A DNA stretch of 64,000 nt, taken from NCBI RefSeq assembly GCF_003610785.1, contig NZ_RAQQ01000010.1, forward strand, positions 124,001 to 188,000. Reading direction: 5' to 3'. Positions 34,481 to 43,865 of this stretch are shown piece by piece. Source of the DNA: Micromonospora globbae. GTDB lineage: Bacteria > Actinomycetota > Actinomycetes > Mycobacteriales > Micromonosporaceae. The position numbers were made by a program, and so were the translations under genes. Each line of letters starts with the position of its first letter. Within the stretch, counting starts at the first letter, position 1. The notes beneath the pieces were generated by a model, which saw only the letters and a program-made list of their open reading frames with translations, had not been told where the DNA came from and searched no databases.

Positions 34481-36280
34481 TCAGGGGCGTGCCCAGCGGC
34501 CGACGACGGCCGCCGCGCCACCGCCGCGGCGTACGGGCTCGGCGGCGGCGAGCACACGGCCGTCGGGGAGGAACTCGATGCCGGTCGCGGCGCCGATCTC
34601 CGCGGTGGGCGCGAAGACGTGGCCCGGCGGCAGGCCCTCCCCGTACGCGGAGACGAACGCCGGCTCGGCCTGGGTGCTGGCGCCGTTGCGCTGCGACGCC
34701 CGGGGCGCCGCCAGCGCCTCGGGCAGGGTCATTCCGCGGTCGATGCGGTTGACCAGCATCTGCAGGACGGTCGTGATGATCGTCGCGCCGCCGGGGGTGC
34801 CCACGGCCAGGAACGGCCGTCCGTCGGCCAGCACGATGGTGGGCGACATGGAGCTACGCGGCCGCTTGCCCGGCGCCGGCAGGTTCGGGTCGGGCGCGCT
34901 CCCCTGGGTGGGCGCGAAGTTGAAGTCGGTCAGCTCGTTGTTGAGCAGGAAGCCCCGACCCGGCACGACCATCCCGTTGCCGCCGGTCGCCTCGATGGTG
35001 AGGGTGTACTCGACGACGTTGCCCCACCGGTCGGCCACCGTCAGGTTGGTGGTGCTCATGCGGTCGTCGCGGGTGTCGGCGGCCGTCGCCGCCGGGCAGC
35101 CGCCGTAGCTTCCGTCGGGCACGCCCGGCGCGACCGGCTTGGGCAGCGCCGCCGACGGGTCGATGTGGCACGCCCGCTCCCCGGCGTACGCGTCCGTCAC
35201 CAGCTCGCGCAGGATCCGCTGGGAGGTGTCGTCCCCGACGTACCGGTTGCGGTCGGCGAACGACAGCGCGCTGGCCTCCAGGTAGTGGTGCATCGCCTGG
35301 GCGGGGGTCATCGACCGCAGGTCGAACCGTTCGAGGATGTTGAGCGCCTCGCTGACCGCGACCCCGCCGCTGGACGGCGTCGACATGCCGTACACCTCGT
35401 AGCCCCGGTAGTCCGAGCGGGTCGGCGCCGGGAAGCGGGTGCGGTAACGCGCGAGGTCCGCGGTGGTCATCGTCGCGGGCCGGATCGGGTACGGCCACGA
35501 CTCCGTCGGCCGTGCCGCGAGCGGCGGACGCGTGACCGTGGCGGCCAGGTCGCGGCCGACCTCGCCCCGGTAGAAGACGTCGGTGCCACGCCGGGCGATC
35601 AGGCGGTACGTGTCGGCGAGGTCGGGGTTGCGGAAGGTGCTGCCCACCGCCGGGGGCCGGCCGCCCGGCAGGTAGAGCGCGCTCGTCGAGCTGAACTGGG
35701 CGAACGCCGCCTGGTTGGCCGCGATCTGGCTCGCGAAGGTCTCGTCGACGGTGAACCCCTCCTCGGCGACCCGCGCGGCCGGCCGGAGCATCTGCGCCAG
35801 CGGCCGCGTGCCCCAGCGGGCCAACGCGTCCCGCCAGGTCAGCAGCGTCCCGGGAACGCCGACCGACAGCCCGCTGATCCGGGCCTCGTCGAAGCGGTAC
35901 GGCTGCCCGGTCGCCGGGTCGACGAAACTCGTCGCGGTCATCGACGCGGGCGCCGCCTCGCGGCCGTCGATGGTGTGCACGCGCCCGGTCCTCGCCTCGT
36001 AGTAGACGAGGAAGCCACCGCCGCCGATGCCGGCCGAGAAGGGCTCGGTGACGCCGAGCGTCGCGGCCGCGGCGACCGCCGCGTCGACCGCGTTGCCGCC
36101 GCGCCGCAGCACGTCGAGCCCGACGGCCGTGGCGGTCGGGTCGACGGTGGACACGGCGCCCCCGTACCCGACGGCCACCGGCTGCTTCGGCGGCTCGGTC
36201 CGCTTCGCCTGTGCGGGAGGGGCGCCGGCCACGAGCGTGGCCAGGGCGACGGTCGCGGTGACGAGGACCCGAGTTCTCAT
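34481..36280 (-). CDS. ggt: Secreted gamma-glutamyltransferase
   Basis: 599 residues. A cleavable signal peptide (VLVTATVALATLVAGAPPAQA, cleaved near residue 25) targets it outside. The large-subunit signature is VLRRGGNAVDAAVAAAATLG, the substrate segment GIGGGGFLVYYE, the autocleavage Thr410 in STTNLTVADRWGN, and the glycine loop VGTPGGATIITTVLQ. The enzyme would cleave gamma-glutamyl groups from glutathione-like peptides outside the cell. Single gene, convergent with nothing nearby and unlinked to the cytoplasmic copy at 12307. Confidence 0.93.
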   Translation of the reverse strand: MRTRVLVTATVALATLVAGAPPAQAKRTEPPKQPVAVGYGGAVSTVDPTATAVGLDVLRRGGNAVDAAVAAAATLGVTEPFSAGIGGGGFLVYYEARTGRVHTIDGREAAPASMTATSFVDPATGQPYRFDEARISGLSVGVPGTLLTWRDALARWGTRPLAQMLRPAARVAEEGFTVDETFASQIAANQAAFAQFSSTSALYLPGGRPPAVGSTFRNPDLADTYRLIARRGTDVFYRGEVGRDLAATVTRPPLAARPTESWPYPIRPATMTTADLARYRTRFPAPTRSDYRGYEVYGMSTPSSGGVAVSEALNILERFDLRSMTPAQAMHHYLEASALSFADRNRYVGDDTSQRILRELVTDAYAGERACHIDPSAALPKPVAPGVPDGSYGGCPAATAADTRDDRMSTTNLTVADRWGNVVEYTLTIEATGGNGMVVPGRGFLLNNELTDFNFAPTQGSAPDPNLPAPGKRPRSSMSPTIVLADGRPFLAVGTPGGATIITTVLQMLVNRIDRGMTLPEALAAPRASQRNGASTQAEPAFVSAYGEGLPPGHVFAPTAEIGAATGIEFLPDGRVLAAAEPVRRGGGAAAVVGRWARP

Positions 36281-36502
36281 GTGGTCTCCCCAGATCGACG
36301 CGGGTGCACCTCCTGCCTACCGTTCCGGCGGGCGGGAGGCAACCCGAACGGTCGATCTTCCCGGCCGGACCGGTCCGGCGGCCGAGCCGCTCCGCCACAC
36401 CGGACGCGCCCCGCCGTCGCCTTCGCGACACGAGCGTTCCCCGGGTGGGCTCCCGCGACGTTCACTGCGGACGCCACAGCCTGGAGCGGAGAGGTCACCG
36501 TC

Positions 36503-37258
36503 ATGACGATCAGCCACATCAGCGTCGGCCACGGCCCGCGGCGGGTGCTGGCCCTGCACGGATGGTTCGGGTCGGCGCGCGGCTGGGGCTGGTTGCCCGA
36601 CCTCGTCGACGTCGAGCGGTTCACCTGGGCGTTCCTGGACTACCGGGGGTACGGGGCGCGCGCCGGGGTGGCCGGCGAGTACACGCTCGCCGAGATCTCG
36701 CGCGACGCGCTGGACCTCGCCGACTCCCTCGGTTGGGACAGGTTCGCCCTGGTCGGGCACTCCATGGGCGGCAGCGCGGCCCAGCGCGTGCTCGCCGACG
36801 CGCCCGAGCGGGTGGACCGTCTCGTCGGCATCAGCCCGGTGCCCGCCGGCGGCGTGCCGTTCGACCTGCAGAGCTGGGCGCTGTTCGACGGCGCCGCCGC
36901 GAACCCGGACAACCGGCGGGCCATCATCGACCTCACCACCGGCAACCGGCTGTCCGGGCGGTGGCTGGACGAGATGGTCCGGTTCTCCCTCGACCACTCG
37001 ACCCCGGAGGCGTTCGGCGCCTATCTCACCGCCTGGGCGCGTACCGACTTCACCGACGAGGTGAAGGGCAGTCCGGTGCCGGCGCTCGCCGTGGTCGGCG
37101 AGCACGACCCGGCGCTCGGCGCCGACATGATGCGCGAGACCTGGATGCGGCACTACCCCAACGCGCGGCTGGAGGTGCTCGCCAACGCCGGGCACTACGC
37201 CATGTACGAGACGCCGGTCCGGTTGGCCACGGTGGTCGAGGACTTCCTCGGCCGGTGA
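36503..37258 (+). CDS. Alpha/beta-hydrolase
   Basis: 251 residues. Oxyanion segment LALHGWFGSARGW, nucleophile elbow GHSMGGSAAQ, acid in VVGEHDPAL and catalytic His in NAGHYAMYE, so the triad is complete. It resembles small esterase/haloperoxidase-like hydrolases. GAGAGG-type site and ATG at 36503. The following SDR gene lies 157 bp downstream and may be separate. Substrate unknown. Confidence 0.88.
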   Translation: MTISHISVGHGPRRVLALHGWFGSARGWGWLPDLVDVERFTWAFLDYRGYGARAGVAGEYTLAEISRDALDLADSLGWDRFALVGHSMGGSAAQRVLADAPERVDRLVGISPVPAGGVPFDLQSWALFDGAAANPDNRRAIIDLTTGNRLSGRWLDEMVRFSLDHSTPEAFGAYLTAWARTDFTDEVKGSPVPALAVVGEHDPALGADMMRETWMRHYPNARLEVLANAGHYAMYETPVRLATVVEDFLGR

Positions 37259-37415
37259 CGGCCCCGCCGCGCGCGGCGTCCACACCCGCCTCACTCTTGA
37301 TCACCGGGTGGGTGGCGGTAGTAGGTTGGGGTGGTGAGGTCGGCGGAGCACGCCGACCGGTACCCCGGGAAGATCCGCGCGCGAACACGTCGGCCGACGA
37401 CGAGGGGTGGGGGCC

Positions 37416-38183
37416 ATGCCTGCGTACGACAAGCTCTTCCGGCTCGACGGTCGACGGGCCGTGGTGGTGGGTGCCGGCAGCGGCATCGGCCGCGAGTGCG
37501 CCCGCGCCCTGGCCGCCCACGGCGCCGAGGTCGTCTGCGCCGACCGTGACGCCGAGTCCGCCGCCCTGACCGCCGAGCTGGCCGGCGGCTCGCCGTACAC
37601 GGTGGACGTCCTGGACGGCGCCGCGGTAGCCCGGGCCGCGGCCGAGCTGGGTGACGTCGACGTCCTCGTGTTCACGGCCGCGACGAACGTGCGCAAGCGC
37701 CTGCTGGACTACACGCAGGAGGAGTTCGACCGGGTGGTCGGGCTCAACCTCGCCGCCTCCTTCGCGCTGGTCCGGGCCTTCGGCTCCGGGATGGCGGAGC
37801 GCGGTCGGGGCAGCATCATCGGCTTCTCCTCGATCCGCGCCTTCACGGTGGAACCGGGCCAGGGCGTGTACGCCGCCACCAAGTCGGGCCTCGTGCAGCT
37901 GCTGCGGACCGCGGCCGCCGAACTCGGGCCGCGCGGCGTGCGCGTCAACGCCGTCGCTCCCGGCGTCGTGGAGACGCCCCTCACCGCCCAGATCAAGGCC
38001 AACCCCGACTGGTACGACGCGTACGCCGCCAAGAGCGCGCTGGGACGCTGGGCGCGCCCGGAGGAGATGGCCGGAGCGGTCGTCTACCTCGCCGGCGACG
38101 CGGCGAGCTTCGTGACCGGCACCTGCCTGGTCGTCGACGGCGGGTGGACCGCGGTCGACGGCCGGTTCGAGCCGCCCAACTGA
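37416..38183 (+). CDS. Short-chain dehydrogenase/reductase (classical SDR)
   Basis: 255 residues. Cofactor loop VVVGAGSGIGRECARAL, Asp in CADRD pointing to NAD preference, structural FTAATN in place of the usual NNAG, catalytic Ser in GFSSIRAF and YxxxK in YAATKSG, and the C-terminal VTGTCLVVDGGWT. The ATG at 37416 is taken with the GAGGGGTGGGG stretch as ribosome site. It is convergent with the aldehyde dehydrogenase, separated by a strong hairpin. Substrate unknown. Confidence 0.88.
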   Translation: MPAYDKLFRLDGRRAVVVGAGSGIGRECARALAAHGAEVVCADRDAESAALTAELAGGSPYTVDVLDGAAVARAAAELGDVDVLVFTAATNVRKRLLDYTQEEFDRVVGLNLAASFALVRAFGSGMAERGRGSIIGFSSIRAFTVEPGQGVYAATKSGLVQLLRTAAAELGPRGVRVNAVAPGVVETPLTAQIKANPDWYDAYAAKSALGRWARPEEMAGAVVYLAGDAASFVTGTCLVVDGGWTAVDGRFEPPN

Positions 38184-38194
38184 CGCCCCCGCGC

Positions 38195-38220
38195 CCGGGC
38201 CGGCACAGTGGCCGGCCCGG
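38195..38220. terminator. Bidirectional terminator hairpin between convergent SDR and aldehyde dehydrogenase genes
   Basis: CCGGGCCGGC (38195-38204), loop ACAGTG, GCCGGCCCGG (38211-38220): a perfect 10-bp stem in the 76-bp gap between the two stop codons. Confidence 0.7.
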
Positions 38221-38259
38221 TGCGCGGCGACCGTGTCGGGCACGCGCCCGGGCCGCCGG

Positions 38260-39705
38260 TCACATCGGCCGGATGATCGCCATCCGGGTCACCGTCAGCT
38301 CCTCCACCGCGAAGCGGGGGCCCTCCCGGCCGACCCCGGAGTCCTTGACGCCGCCGTAGGGCATGTTGTCGGCGCGGAATCCGGGCACCTCGTTGACCAC
38401 GACTCCGCCCACCTGGAGCCGTTCCACCGCCGCGAAGGCGGTCGCCAGCGAACGGGTGTAGACGCTCGCGTGCAGGCCGTAGCGGGACCGGTTGACCAGG
38501 TCCAGGGCGGTGTCCACGTCGGGGACCGTCCGGACGCAGACCACCGGGCCGAAGATCTCCTCGTCCCACGCGGGCAGGCCGTCGGGCACGCCGGTGAGGA
38601 CGGTCGGTCGGAGCACCGGCCCGTCGTCGCCGCCGGCCACGACCTTCGCGCCCGCCGCGACGGCGTCGGCGATCCAGCCGCGGACGCGCCCGGTCGACCG
38701 CGCGTCGATCAACGCCGCCACCCGGGTGCTCTCGTCGCGCGGGTCGCCCACCGGTATCGCGGCGACCCGGTCGGCCAGCAGGCCGAGGAACTCCTCGGCC
38801 ACCGGCGCCTCCACCAGCACGCGCTGCACCGATATGCACGCCTGCCCCGAGGCGTAGTAGCCGCCCCGCACGACGGCGTCCGCGGCGGCGGCCACGTCGG
38901 CGTCGGCGGCCACCACGAGGGCCGCGTTGGATCCGAGTTCGAGCAGGACCTTGGTGGGCGCGGCGGCCCGGGCGATGGTGTGCCCCACGGCGGCCGACCC
39001 GGTGAACGACACGGCGCCCACCCGCCGGTCGGTCACCAGCGTCTCCCCGACGTCCACCCCACCGGTCACGACCTGCACCGCCTCCGGCGGCATCCCGACC
39101 GCCCCGCCCGCCTCACGCAGCAGGTGCGCCAGCCACAGCGTCGCCAGCGGTGTCTGCGGCGCGGGTTTGCACACCACCGGGCAGCCGGCCGCGAGCGCCG
39201 GCGCGATCTTGTGCGTGGCGAGCAGCAGCGGGTAGTTGAAGCCGGCGATGCCCACCACCACGCCGACGGGCCGGCGCGTCCAGAACCCGATCAGTCCCTC
39301 GCCGGAGGGCAGTAGGTCCAGGGGCACCGTCTCCCCGTGCAGCCGGGCCACCTCCTCGGCCGCCGTCTCCAGCGTGACGAGGGTGCGCGCGACCTCCGTC
39401 CGGCAGTCGACCAGTGGCTTGCCGGTCTCCAGCACGAGCAGCCGCTCGAACTCGGCGCGCCGCGCGGCCAGCGCGTCGCGGGCGTGGAGCAACGCCGCCC
39501 GGCGGACGTGCGAGGGCAGGCGGGCCACCGTCTCGGCGGCGGCCACCGCGGCGTCCAGCGCGGTCCGGGCGAGCACGGCGTCGCCGACGGGCGCGGGGGC
39601 CACCGGCGAGCCGTCGTACGGGAACCGCACCGGCGCGGTGGGCGCGGGCACCCAACCGTCGCCGATCGGCAGACCGGCCGGGTACGGGGCCTCGAAGTGG
39701 TTCAT
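38260..39705 (-). CDS. NAD(P)-dependent aldehyde dehydrogenase
   Basis: 481 residues. ALDH motifs are in order: GIAGFNYPLLLATHKIAPALAAGCPVVCKPA, SFTGSAAVG, catalytic Glu256 (LLELGSNAALV), catalytic Cys290 (SGQACISVQ), and EEIFGPVV. It would oxidise an aldehyde or semialdehyde made from the imported compound. It is the last gene of the nine-gene operon that starts at 48327 (ATGA overlap with the P1 hydrolase). The placement suggests it handles a semialdehyde derived from an amino-acid part of the peptide. Specificity unknown. Confidence 0.92.
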   Translation of the reverse strand: MNHFEAPYPAGLPIGDGWVPAPTAPVRFPYDGSPVAPAPVGDAVLARTALDAAVAAAETVARLPSHVRRAALLHARDALAARRAEFERLLVLETGKPLVDCRTEVARTLVTLETAAEEVARLHGETVPLDLLPSGEGLIGFWTRRPVGVVVGIAGFNYPLLLATHKIAPALAAGCPVVCKPAPQTPLATLWLAHLLREAGGAVGMPPEAVQVVTGGVDVGETLVTDRRVGAVSFTGSAAVGHTIARAAAPTKVLLELGSNAALVVAADADVAAAADAVVRGGYYASGQACISVQRVLVEAPVAEEFLGLLADRVAAIPVGDPRDESTRVAALIDARSTGRVRGWIADAVAAGAKVVAGGDDGPVLRPTVLTGVPDGLPAWDEEIFGPVVCVRTVPDVDTALDLVNRSRYGLHASVYTRSLATAFAAVERLQVGGVVVNEVPGFRADNMPYGGVKDSGVGREGPRFAVEELTVTRMAIIRPM

Positions 39706-40751
39706 CGTCGCCTCCACTGGGAAACGGCACGGGGGAAGACGTCGGCGTACGCGCGGTGACCGCCGGCGCTCGTCGCGGCGAGGATGCCGTGGACCACCGC
39801 ACGGGTGAACGCGTCCGCCGCCGCGGCGAGGATCGTGTTGAACGCGGGCGGGTCGAGGGCGGGGCCGGCGCAGGACGCCAGGGCGAAGACGGTGTCGCCG
39901 TCGAACATCGAGTGGACCGGCCGGATGGCGCGGGCCATGCCGTCGTGCCCGATGCCGGCGAGCTTCTGACACTGGGCCTTCGTGAGGGTCGCGTCCGTCG
40001 CCAGGACGCCGATGGTGGTGTGGAAGGACGCGGCCACGCTCCCGCCGACCGGAGCCTGGACGGCCTCGGCGGCGCGCGCCCGCTCCTCCGGGTCGGGCGG
40101 GAGCAGGGCGTCGAACTCGCCGGCCAGGCCGAACCGGCTCCCGTACAGCTCGCCCGTGTCGGGATCGACGGCCGACCCGACCGAGTTCACCACGGCCAAG
40201 GCGCCGACCGTCACCCCCTCCACCACGACGCTGGCCGACCCGACGCCGCCCTTGAGCCCACCGGCCACCGCGCCGGTGCCCGCGCCCACGGTGCCGAGGG
40301 CGACCGGAGCGCCGGTCGCCGCGTCGTGGGCCGCGGCACCGAAGTCCGGGCCGGGCGTGGCGCGGAAGTCGCCGCCGCGGCCGAGGTCGAACAGGACCGC
40401 CGCGGGGACGATGGGCACCACCCGACCCGGCCCGGCGCCCACCGGGAAACCGGTGCCGGCGTCCGCCAGCCGGTCCATCACACCGGCGACCGCGGCCAGC
40501 CCGTACGCGCTGCCGCCGCCGAGCACGACGGCGTGCGCCCGTTCGACGAGGTTGCGGGGATCGAGGACGTCCGTCTCGTGCGTGCCCGGGCCACCGCCAC
40601 GGACGTCCACCCCGCCGACCGCTCCACCGGGCGGCGCGAGGACCACTGTCGTGCCGGTGAGCCAGCCGTCTCCGGTGCGCTGGTGGTGTCCGACGCGGAA
40701 GCCGGGGACGTCGGTCAGGGTGTTGCTCGGCCCGGGTCCCGGCGCGGTCAC
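39702..40751 (-). CDS. P1/S58-family (DmpA-NylC type) N-terminal-nucleophile hydrolase, cytoplasmic
   Basis: 349 residues without a signal peptide. Family motifs: LTDVPGFRVGHHQ, GGSAYGLAAVAGVMD, LFDLGRGG, GGLKGGVGSASV and the self-cleavage region SFHTTIGVLATDATL, where the new N-terminus should be Thr245 after His244. P1 enzymes include D-aminopeptidase DmpA, beta-peptidyl aminopeptidases and the nylon-oligomer hydrolase NylC. It sits between the M20 peptidase and the aldehyde dehydrogenase in the importer operon, so it should process imported peptides or amides. The His before the nucleophile differs from the Asn in its exported paralogue. Confidence 0.9.
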   Translation of the reverse strand: MTAPGPGPSNTLTDVPGFRVGHHQRTGDGWLTGTTVVLAPPGGAVGGVDVRGGGPGTHETDVLDPRNLVERAHAVVLGGGSAYGLAAVAGVMDRLADAGTGFPVGAGPGRVVPIVPAAVLFDLGRGGDFRATPGPDFGAAAHDAATGAPVALGTVGAGTGAVAGGLKGGVGSASVVVEGVTVGALAVVNSVGSAVDPDTGELYGSRFGLAGEFDALLPPDPEERARAAEAVQAPVGGSVAASFHTTIGVLATDATLTKAQCQKLAGIGHDGMARAIRPVHSMFDGDTVFALASCAGPALDPPAFNTILAAAADAFTRAVVHGILAATSAGGHRAYADVFPRAVSQWRRR

Positions 40752-41977
40752 CGCGCGCCGGTCCGGTCGGAGGCGCTCAGGTACCGGCGGGCCGCCTCCG
40801 CGTACACCCGCGTGCACCGCACGATGTCGGCGAGTTCGACGTACTCGTCGGCCTGGTGGGCGATCCACTTCCCGCCGGGACCGTAGACGACGCTCGGCAC
40901 GCCGCCGCGCGCGGTGAGGATCGTGCCGTCGGTGGTGCCCGGCACTCCCCCGTACGTCGGTTCCTCGCCGGTCACCGCGGTGTGCGCCGCGGCGAGCGCG
41001 ACGACCACGGGGGCGTCGACGGGCGTGTCGACCGGCGGCCGGTCGACGAGCACGTGGACCTCGGCGCGCACCTCGTCGTCGGCGCCGAGCGCCGCCGCGA
41101 TGCCCCGGACCCGCTCGACGAGGGACGGGTGGTCGACCCCGGGCACGGTGCGGACGTCGACCGCGACGGTGGCGTACGCCGGGATCACGTTGATCTGGTC
41201 GAGGTCGCCCGCGGTGGCGACCGTCGGGGTGACGTACGGCAGGCCCAGGTGCGGGTGCGCGCCGTGCCGGGCGTGGAGCTCGCGTTCGAGGTCGGCGAGT
41301 CGCACGACGAACGCCCCGGCCGTCCGGATGGGGTTGCGGGCGTGCTGCGGCATGGCCCCGTGCGCCATCCGGCCGTGGAAGTCCACGCGGAACCGCAGCG
41401 CCCCCTTCGACACCGGGCAGATCTCCCCCGCCTCGGGCTCGCAGACGATCGCCGCGTCGACGTCCGCGGCCAGCCCGGAGTCCACGAAGTGGTGCACGCC
41501 AAGCATCAGCCCCTCCTCGTCGGCGAGCGCGCACACCTTGATCCGCCCGGGGAACGGCCCGGCGAGCTGCAGGGCGCGCACCGCGTACAGCATGGCCGCC
41601 ACGCCGCCCTTCATGTCGGCGGAGCCGCGGCCGTAGAGCCGGCCGTCGCGGATCTCCGCGCCGAACGGGTCGACGGTCCAGGTGTCGAGGGCGCCCTCGG
41701 TGACGACGTCCGTGTGGCCCTCGAACATGAGCGTCGGCCCGTCACCGCCGCCGCCGTCGACCACGGCGACCACGTTCGGTCGACCGGGGGCGGCCTCGGA
41801 GACGACCGGCTCCCACCCGAACTCGCGCATCTTGGCGGCGACGAGGTCGGCGGCGGGCTGCTCGCTGCGCCCGCTGCCGGGGTCGTTGACGCTGGGGATG
41901 CGCACCAGCGCCTGGGTGAAGGCGACCACACCGTCCTCGTCGATACGGATGGCGTCGACCTCGGGCGAGACCCTCAT
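40748..41977 (-). CDS. M20-family metallopeptidase (ArgE/DapE/CPG2-like)
   Basis: 409 residues. The dizinc-site motifs are visible: FEGHTDVVTEG (His and Asp), GRGSADMKGG (bridging Asp) and ALADEEGLM (catalytic Glu pair), followed by the lid domain with HGRMAHGAMPQHARNP, and a C-terminal His near GGKWIAHQADEYV. The family hydrolyses acylated amino acids or short peptides. ATGA/GTGA overlaps tie it to the transporter ATPase and the P1 hydrolase. It probably trims the imported ligand. Confidence 0.9.
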   Translation of the reverse strand: MRVSPEVDAIRIDEDGVVAFTQALVRIPSVNDPGSGRSEQPAADLVAAKMREFGWEPVVSEAAPGRPNVVAVVDGGGGDGPTLMFEGHTDVVTEGALDTWTVDPFGAEIRDGRLYGRGSADMKGGVAAMLYAVRALQLAGPFPGRIKVCALADEEGLMLGVHHFVDSGLAADVDAAIVCEPEAGEICPVSKGALRFRVDFHGRMAHGAMPQHARNPIRTAGAFVVRLADLERELHARHGAHPHLGLPYVTPTVATAGDLDQINVIPAYATVAVDVRTVPGVDHPSLVERVRGIAAALGADDEVRAEVHVLVDRPPVDTPVDAPVVVALAAAHTAVTGEEPTYGGVPGTTDGTILTARGGVPSVVYGPGGKWIAHQADEYVELADIVRCTRVYAEAARRYLSASDRTGAR

Positions 41978-42873
41978 CGTTCCTGCGGCTCCTTCCGGTT
42001 CCGTGCCGCCGCGTGGGCCGCGAGGGCCTTCCGCAGCGTGGGCGCCGCGGCCAGCAGCGCCTCGGTGTAGGGGTGTGTCGGGCGTTCGTAGACGGCCGCG
42101 GTGGTGCCCCGCTCGACGATCTCGCCGTCGCGCATCACGACGACCGTGTCGCACACGTGCCGTACGACCGACAGATCGTGGGAGACGAAGACCAGCGTCA
42201 GGGAGAACTCGTCGACCAGGTCCATGAGCAGGTTGAGGATCTGCGCCCGCACGGACACGTCGAGTGCGCTGACGGGCTCGTCGGCGACCAGGACCCTGGG
42301 GCGGGGTGACAGGGCCCGCGCGATCGAGATCCGCTGCCGCTGCCCGCCGGAGAACTGGTGCGGGTAACGGTGGGCCGCGGCGGCGGGCAGGCCGACGGCG
42401 TCGAGCAGTTCCGCGACCCGCGCCCGGCTGTCGGGGTGGCCGAGCGCCACGAGCGGTTCGCGGATGATGTCGCCGACGGTCATCCGGGGGTCCAGCGAAC
42501 TCATCGGGTCCTGGAAGACCATCTGCAGGTCCCGGCGGAGGAACCTCAGGGACCGGTCCGGAAGCCGGGTGATCTCCCGCCCGGCGAACCGGATGCTGCC
42601 GGAGGTCGGACGGTCCAGGCCGGCGAGGAGCCGGATGAGGGTCGACTTGCCGGAGCCCGACTCACCGACGATGCCGAGCCGCTGCCCGTACGCGACGTCG
42701 AGGTCGACGCCGCGCAGCGCCTCGACGACCGGGCCGGGGCGGGTCAGCGAGCGACGGGGGCGCCGGTAGCGGCGGACGACCTGCCGGGCGCTGATCACGG
42801 GGTCGCCGGCGGTGTCCGGGGTGGCCGCCGCGAGCGGGGCCGGTGCGGGGTCGATCTGCGGGGTCTCGGTCAC
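41974..42873 (-). CDS. Peptide ABC transporter ATP-binding protein (OppF/DppF-like), second system
   Basis: 299 residues. Walker [11 protein letters not shown]-loop VFQDPMSSLDPRM, signature FSGGQRQRISIARAL, Walker B VLVADEPVSALD and switch SHDLSVV. It is shorter than the first OppF because the C-terminal cysteine-containing oligopeptide tail is missing and it stops shortly after HPYTEALLAAAP. An N-terminal 30-residue linker is unusual but common in actinobacterial copies. GTGA overlap with the OppD gene. Confidence 0.92.
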   Translation of the reverse strand: MTETPQIDPAPAPLAAATPDTAGDPVISARQVVRRYRRPRRSLTRPGPVVEALRGVDLDVAYGQRLGIVGESGSGKSTLIRLLAGLDRPTSGSIRFAGREITRLPDRSLRFLRRDLQMVFQDPMSSLDPRMTVGDIIREPLVALGHPDSRARVAELLDAVGLPAAAAHRYPHQFSGGQRQRISIARALSPRPRVLVADEPVSALDVSVRAQILNLLMDLVDEFSLTLVFVSHDLSVVRHVCDTVVVMRDGEIVERGTTAAVYERPTHPYTEALLAAAPTLRKALAAHAAARNRKEPQER

Positions 42874-43865
42874 CGGTCCTCCCCTACCGGGTGCCAGCAG
42901 GCGAATCCGTGCCCCGGTGGGCCGGACCACTCCGGTGTCCGTTCGCACCGCGTGGTCGCCGCGGGGCACCGGGTGCGGAACACGCAGCCGTCGGGGAACT
43001 CGCCGCCGTTGGGCACCGCGCCGGGGATCGTCCGCAGGCGTCCCCTCCCGTCGACGACGGAGAGGTCGGACGCGGCGATGAGCCCCTCGGTGTAGCGGTG
43101 CCGGGGCGTCGTGAACACGTCGTACACGTCACCGGTCTCGACCACCCGGCCCCCGTACATCACCAGGACGCGCTGGCACACCGTGGCGACCACCGCCAGG
43201 TCGTGGGTGATGAAGAGCAGCGCGGTGTTCCGTTCGGCGGCGAGTTCGCCGATGAGATCGAGCATCTGCGCCTGCACGGTGACGTCGAGCGCGGTCGTCG
43301 GCTCGTCGCAGATCAGCAGGGCGGGATCGTTGGCCAGCGCGATCGCGAGCATCACCCGTTGGCGCTGGCCGCCGGAGAGTTGGTGCGGGAAGGCCCGCGC
43401 CATCGCCCTCGGGTCGGGCAGGCGTACCCGGTCGAGCAGGTCGACGGCGGCGGCTGCCGCCTCCGCCCGGCTGTTGCGGGTGCCGTGGAGCAGCATCACC
43501 TCCGCGACCTGGTCGCCCACGCGCATGACGGGGTTGAGCGCGGTCATGGGTTCCTGGAACACCATCGACACGGTCCTGCCACGCACCTTCGCCAGCCGGC
43601 GCTCGCCGGTGCCCAGCAGGTCGTCGGGCACACCCCGCAGGCGGATGGACCCGCTGGCCCGCAGCCCCTCGGGGAGCAGTCCCATCAGCGCCAGGGCGGT
43701 CAGGGACTTGCCGGACCCCGACTCGCCGATGAGGCCCAGGCGTTCGCCGCTGCCGATGGTGAAGCCGACCCCCTGCACCAGGTTGACCGGTCCCACCTGG
43801 ACGCCCAGGTCGTCGACGGTGAGCACCGGGCCCGTCGCCACGGCCGTGTCGGGTACGTGCGTCAT
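42870..43865 (-). CDS. Peptide ABC transporter ATP-binding protein (OppD/DppD-like), second system
   Basis: 331 residues. Walker [11 protein letters not shown]-loop VFQEPMTALNPV, signature [14 protein letters not shown], Walker [13 protein letters not shown], switch ITHDLAV, and the C-terminal OppD tail with cysteines (CVFRTRCPAATTRC). Partner of the previous ATPase. ATGA overlap with the permease gene. Confidence 0.93.
   Translation of the reverse strand: MTHVPDTAVATGPVLTVDDLGVQVGPVNLVQGVGFTIGSGERLGLIGESGSGKSLTALALMGLLPEGLRASGSIRLRGVPDDLLGTGERRLAKVRGRTVSMVFQEPMTALNPVMRVGDQVAEVMLLHGTRNSRAEAAAAAVDLLDRVRLPDPRAMARAFPHQLSGGQRQRVMLAIALANDPALLICDEPTTALDVTVQAQMLDLIGELAAERNTALLFITHDLAVVATVCQRVLVMYGGRVVETGDVYDVFTTPRHRYTEGLIAASDLSVVDGRGRLRTIPGAVPNGGEFPDGCVFRTRCPAATTRCERTPEWSGPPGHGFACWHPVGEDR

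Noticed and set aside
37297..37324. Promoter TTGATC-16-TAGTAG before the SDR gene
   Set aside because: Only 3 of 6 matches in the -10 and no second feature. Not better than chance in this composition.
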